From JACRJW01 sp964359095 (lineage in GTDB: Bacteria; Patescibacteriota; Patescibacteriia; UBA9934; GWF2-40-263): DNA of 33,583 bases. The first letter of the stretch is position 1; each line of letters starts with the position of its first letter. Position numbers and translations under genes: made by a program. Below, one piece after another: positions 31,054-33,583 of this stretch. The notes beneath the pieces are model-generated. The model was not told the DNA's origin. It did no database searches and saw only the letters and a program-made list of their open reading frames with translations. The stretch is from positions 1-33,583 of the forward strand of contig CAYHRJ010000006.1 in the NCBI GenBank assembly GCA_964359095.1, given 5' to 3'.

Positions 31054-33583
31054 TTACGTTGTCGGAGGTGGAGGTGGAGGTGGTGGAAGTGGAGTTGGTG
31101 GAGGTTCTGGCTCTGCCGCCGGCGCTTCCGTACGTGGCACGACGACTATTTCAGCTTCACTATCTTCCACATACTCAACGACCACAGGAGTAGGACCTTC
31201 AGATACACCACCCGTTGTGGGAGTGGCAGGTGGAGGTGTTGCTGGAGGTGGAGGTGGAGGTGGAGGTCGTGAGGCTGCTCTGCGCACCGCCTCTTGGGCA
31301 GCACGCGTGACATTATTAAAGAGTGTTGCTGTTGAAGCGGAATGCTTCGTACCTCTTACAGAATCGGCCGCGCCACGCATCGCATCCATGACTTGCTCAC
31401 GTTCAACTGGATCCTTTGCTCCTTGAACTCTCGCTCCCAAATGAGACATCAGCGATTTGGCACGACCCTCGTCACCTGTGCGCATCGAGGCTTCGATGGC
31501 TTTTTTCATTCCAGCAGAGGAGGAAGCAGGAATAATAACCTTCCCTTTACTATCTTTGGAACCATTAGCAAGCAGTTGAACACTCACGCGAGATAACTCT
31601 CCATCAGTCATACGCTCATAGCGCTCGCCCTCCTCCTTCGACGTCATCGCCTTCTGTTTCTTTTCTCCTGCATGACCTGCCGCAATTGCATCAAACGCAT
31701 TCATGTACTCGCCGTCCTTTCCACGAATCCCTGACTTCAAGTTCTTTAATCGCTCCTGAACAACTGTATCCTTCAAAGCATCGTCATGGAGACCCTTTGC
31801 ATCATCCCAATTCTCCAGATCGTTGGAGGATCCCGTAATATCCGCATTCGACTTTTTGAAGTCCTTAATTTGATCGAGCTTGGCGGCATCGTGACGGTTG
31901 TCATGGGTATACTCCTTTCCTTTCTGCTCCCACACTTTTGCGAGCATTCCAGTAGCTCGTGCTTCTTTTTGCATGCGCTTGTCACCCATTGTTTCATCCA
32001 AAAGCGCCTTGAACTGGGCGTCTTCCTTGACAGACAACCCTGCCCCACTCGTCACTTGGTTGACGTAGGTCTGCATCAGGTTGAGTTTTTCATCACGACT
32101 CTTCCCCTTCATGCCTTCTTTTGCTTTCTTCGTGTCCTCTGTACGCGCAAGACCTCCCTGCGCTTTGGCTTGCGCCTGATAAGAAACACCGGCGCGTTCC
32201 CAAGGGCGAATGCCAGTCACCTTTCCAAGCTGCTCTAAGGCTCCACCAGTGGTTGATTTCAGACTCTCAAGCGCAGAGCCATAGGCCCTGGAAACGGCAG
32301 ACGAATATGGCAAATAACTGGCCACAGTCACCGCAGCACCTGGTGCGCGGTGAATACCTTTGGCACCGAGTTGCAAGCCCTTTCCCGTCCCCTTGCCTAA
32401 AAGAACCAAAACCTTAAATTGCAGCGCACTGGATGTCGTTGCTTTGAAAGCTTTCCCGAAACCTGGTACACCAGCCATCGACGAGCACAACTGCTGTGCT
32501 ACATCAAAACCGGCCATGAGCAGAGCCATGCCGATGAGGAAGCTCAGAAAATTTTTTGGCTCAAACAATGTGGACGGAATGTCAGCCGCATTGGCTGAAC
32601 TCACCACAAAGCCAGAAGTGCTCACAATGCTTCCAGCTCCTGCAACAACGAGTGTCAACCATAAGAAAAACGTGAGGACTGGACCTACGGCAACCAAACA
32701 CTTGAAACGCGTCCACCACTGTGCATAGGCTTCTGTTTTGATGAGGTCGCCAGCCCCTCCGGCAAACCAAGCAAGTGGTGCGACAACGACAAGAATCCAA
32801 AGACCAACGATGCGATAGACCAAAACGACAACCAGCATGATAAGTGTCGCAAGGACCCACATGGTGAGCAGGACAGCCATCACTCCGCCAGCGAGGAAAT
32901 CAAAGTAGGTCAAGGATGTTGTGGTTGCAGAGCCAATAGACTTCAAGGCAGCAGTATTCTGACTCACGGAATAGAGTTGATTCAATCCAAAAAGCTGAAT
33001 AAAGTTTCCCGCCGCGATCTCACGTAGTGCATTGGCGAATGTCAGCATGATAACTTGGCCGAAGTCGATCATAATACCGCAGAGCGTTTTGGAAAAATTG
33101 ATAACGATGGCAAAAGTCAAAAGTTTTGGCACCTGCTGTGACCATTGAAATTTTTGGTGACCAAAAATCGTGCCAAACGCGATGATAATGAGCACGATCA
33201 CAAAGAACATGTTCACTGTGTCGCGCACAATGGCCCAACCGTTGCTCACCACAGGATTGGTGACAAAACTGTTGTAAGTCAATATGGGAACCATCAGATC
33301 GATAATAAGGACAATCCCCTGCGTCAAAATACCCGCGAGCGAAAACGCGAGATTCGCTAAAAAGCCAATGAACGTATCTATCCCTGAGATACCACCAAGT
33401 GAAGCAGCTGATGCACCAACGGCTGCCGTGGGAGCGGTGGAGGTGGTGGTGCCAGCGGCGGATCGGGAGGCAGTGGTGCTTGTAAGTCTGCCGGCGGGGA
33501 TGGGACAGTCACCGGCGGAGCCGGTGGACACAGCGGCGCAGGAGCCACAGGAGGCAAAGGCGGGGGCTTCGTCGTTATTGCAG
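31054..33583 (-). CDS. VirB6/TrbL-like polytopic membrane protein (5' end outside window)
   Basis: The reading frame stays open beyond 33531 to the window edge, so the N-terminus is missing. The visible start is a cysteine-containing, Ser/Ala/Gly-rich exported segment. About six or seven membrane segments follow (roughly 40-380 residues into the visible part), the usual VirB6/TrbL layout, with a long soluble tail of about 430 residues. The tail ends in proline stretches (PPPPPPPP twice) and is encoded by GGTGGA-type repeats on the plus strand. VirB6 forms the inner-membrane channel of type IV secretion. It is first in the visible part of the minus-strand cluster. Confidence 0.85.
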   Translation of the reverse strand, partial: CNNDEAPAFASCGSCAAVSTGSAGDCPIPAGRLTSTTASRSAAGTTTSTAPTAAVGASAASLGGISGIDTFIGFLANLAFSLAGILTQGIVLIIDLMVPILTYNSFVTNPVVSNGWAIVRDTVNMFFVIVLIIIAFGTIFGHQKFQWSQQVPKLLTFAIVINFSKTLCGIMIDFGQVIMLTFANALREIAAGNFIQLFGLNQLYSVSQNTAALKSIGSATTTSLTYFDFLAGGVMAVLLTMWVLATLIMLVVVLVYRIVGLWILVVVAPLAWFAGGAGDLIKTEAYAQWWTRFKCLVAVGPVLTFFLWLTLVVAGAGSIVSTSGFVVSSANAADIPSTLFEPKNFLSFLIGMALLMAGFDVAQQLCSSMAGVPGFGKAFKATTSSALQFKVLVLLGKGTGKGLQLGAKGIHRAPGAAVTVASYLPYSSAVSRAYGSALESLKSTTGGALEQLGKVTGIRPWERAGVSYQAQAKAQGGLARTEDTKKAKEGMKGKSRDEKLNLMQTYVNQVTSGAGLSVKEDAQFKALLDETMGDKRMQKEARATGMLAKVWEQKGKEYTHDNRHDAAKLDQIKDFKKSNADITGSSNDLENWDDAKGLHDDALKDTVVQERLKNLKSGIRGKDGEYMNAFDAIAAGHAGEKKQKAMTSKEEGERYERMTDGELSRVSVQLLANGSKDSKGKVIIPASSSAGMKKAIEASMRTGDEGRAKSLMSHLGARVQGAKDPVEREQVMDAMRGAADSVRGTKHSASTATLFNNVTRAAQEAVRRAASRPPPPPPPPATPPPATPTTGGVSEGPTPVVVEYVEDSEAEIVVVPRTEAPAAEPEPPPTPLPPPPPPPPTT

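Noticed and set aside
1..33583. CRISPR array or insertion sequence
   Set aside because: No regularly spaced direct repeats or transposase-like gene were seen; the direct repeats found are a two-copy coding duplication and a heptanucleotide tandem.

Overview
The window looks like a chromosomal scaffold piece (one 100-N gap at 10567-10666) from a Patescibacteria/CPR bacterium, probably of the Parcubacteria side (Uhrbacteria- or Magasanikbacteria-like). The evidence is gene content and style: a VirB-like secretion cluster with PrgI and a split VirB4, TrbC-like pilins fused to cell-wall hydrolases, membrane-anchored small proteins of unknown family, scarce Shine-Dalgarno sequences, and short tightly packed genes. 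This placement is inferred from content alone.

Layout. (1) 1-2.5 kb: a partial HAD-family phosphatase (minus), then lemA and htpX (plus), separated by low-complexity inverted-repeat DNA. (2) 2.5-12.9 kb, all plus: a ClpC-type unfoldase, a 56-aa acidic protein, a 726-aa protein with a duplicated pre-toxin-like module and a membrane C-terminus, a membrane-anchored beta-propeller protein, a DsbA-like oxidoreductase, two TrbC/VirB2-like proteins carrying an M23-like and an NlpC/P60-like hydrolase domain (the scaffold gap lies between them), then radA. (3) 12.9-15.6 kb, minus: recG, tRNA-Arg(GCG) and a small membrane protein. (4) 15.7-16.2 kb: tRNA-Ser(GCT), hairpins, a GIY-YIG nuclease gene and tRNA-Ser(TGA). 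(5) 16.3-17.7 kb: three unknown small membrane proteins. (6) 17.7-25.1 kb: a copper island. csoR, a secreted Met/His/Cys protein, an HMA-TauE-cupredoxin fusion, a small copper chaperone and a CopA ATPase are on the minus strand. A CopB-like ATPase diverges on the plus strand from a CsoR-type operator. (7) 25.2-33.6 kb, minus: a VirB6/TrbL-like protein (5' partial), a 414-aa unknown, PrgI, a TraC-N-like protein, VirB4, a VirB8-like protein and ComF.

How they may work together. Regions 2 and 7 look like two arms of one VirB-like machine: pilin-like subunits and wall hydrolases with a disulfide catalyst on one side, and the membrane channel and ATPase on the other. Each arm runs directly into a gene known from natural transformation (radA, comF), which suggests a DNA-uptake role; this is inference. 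The copper island is self-contained and shows its own regulator and operator.

The least expected sequence structures are palindromes placed in frame in protein linkers (clpC, radA, virB8-like), a 323-bp perfect internal repeat with a sharp identity boundary, an out-of-phase heptanucleotide tandem in the 5' end of the HAD gene, and a CPD metal motif in the second P-type ATPase.
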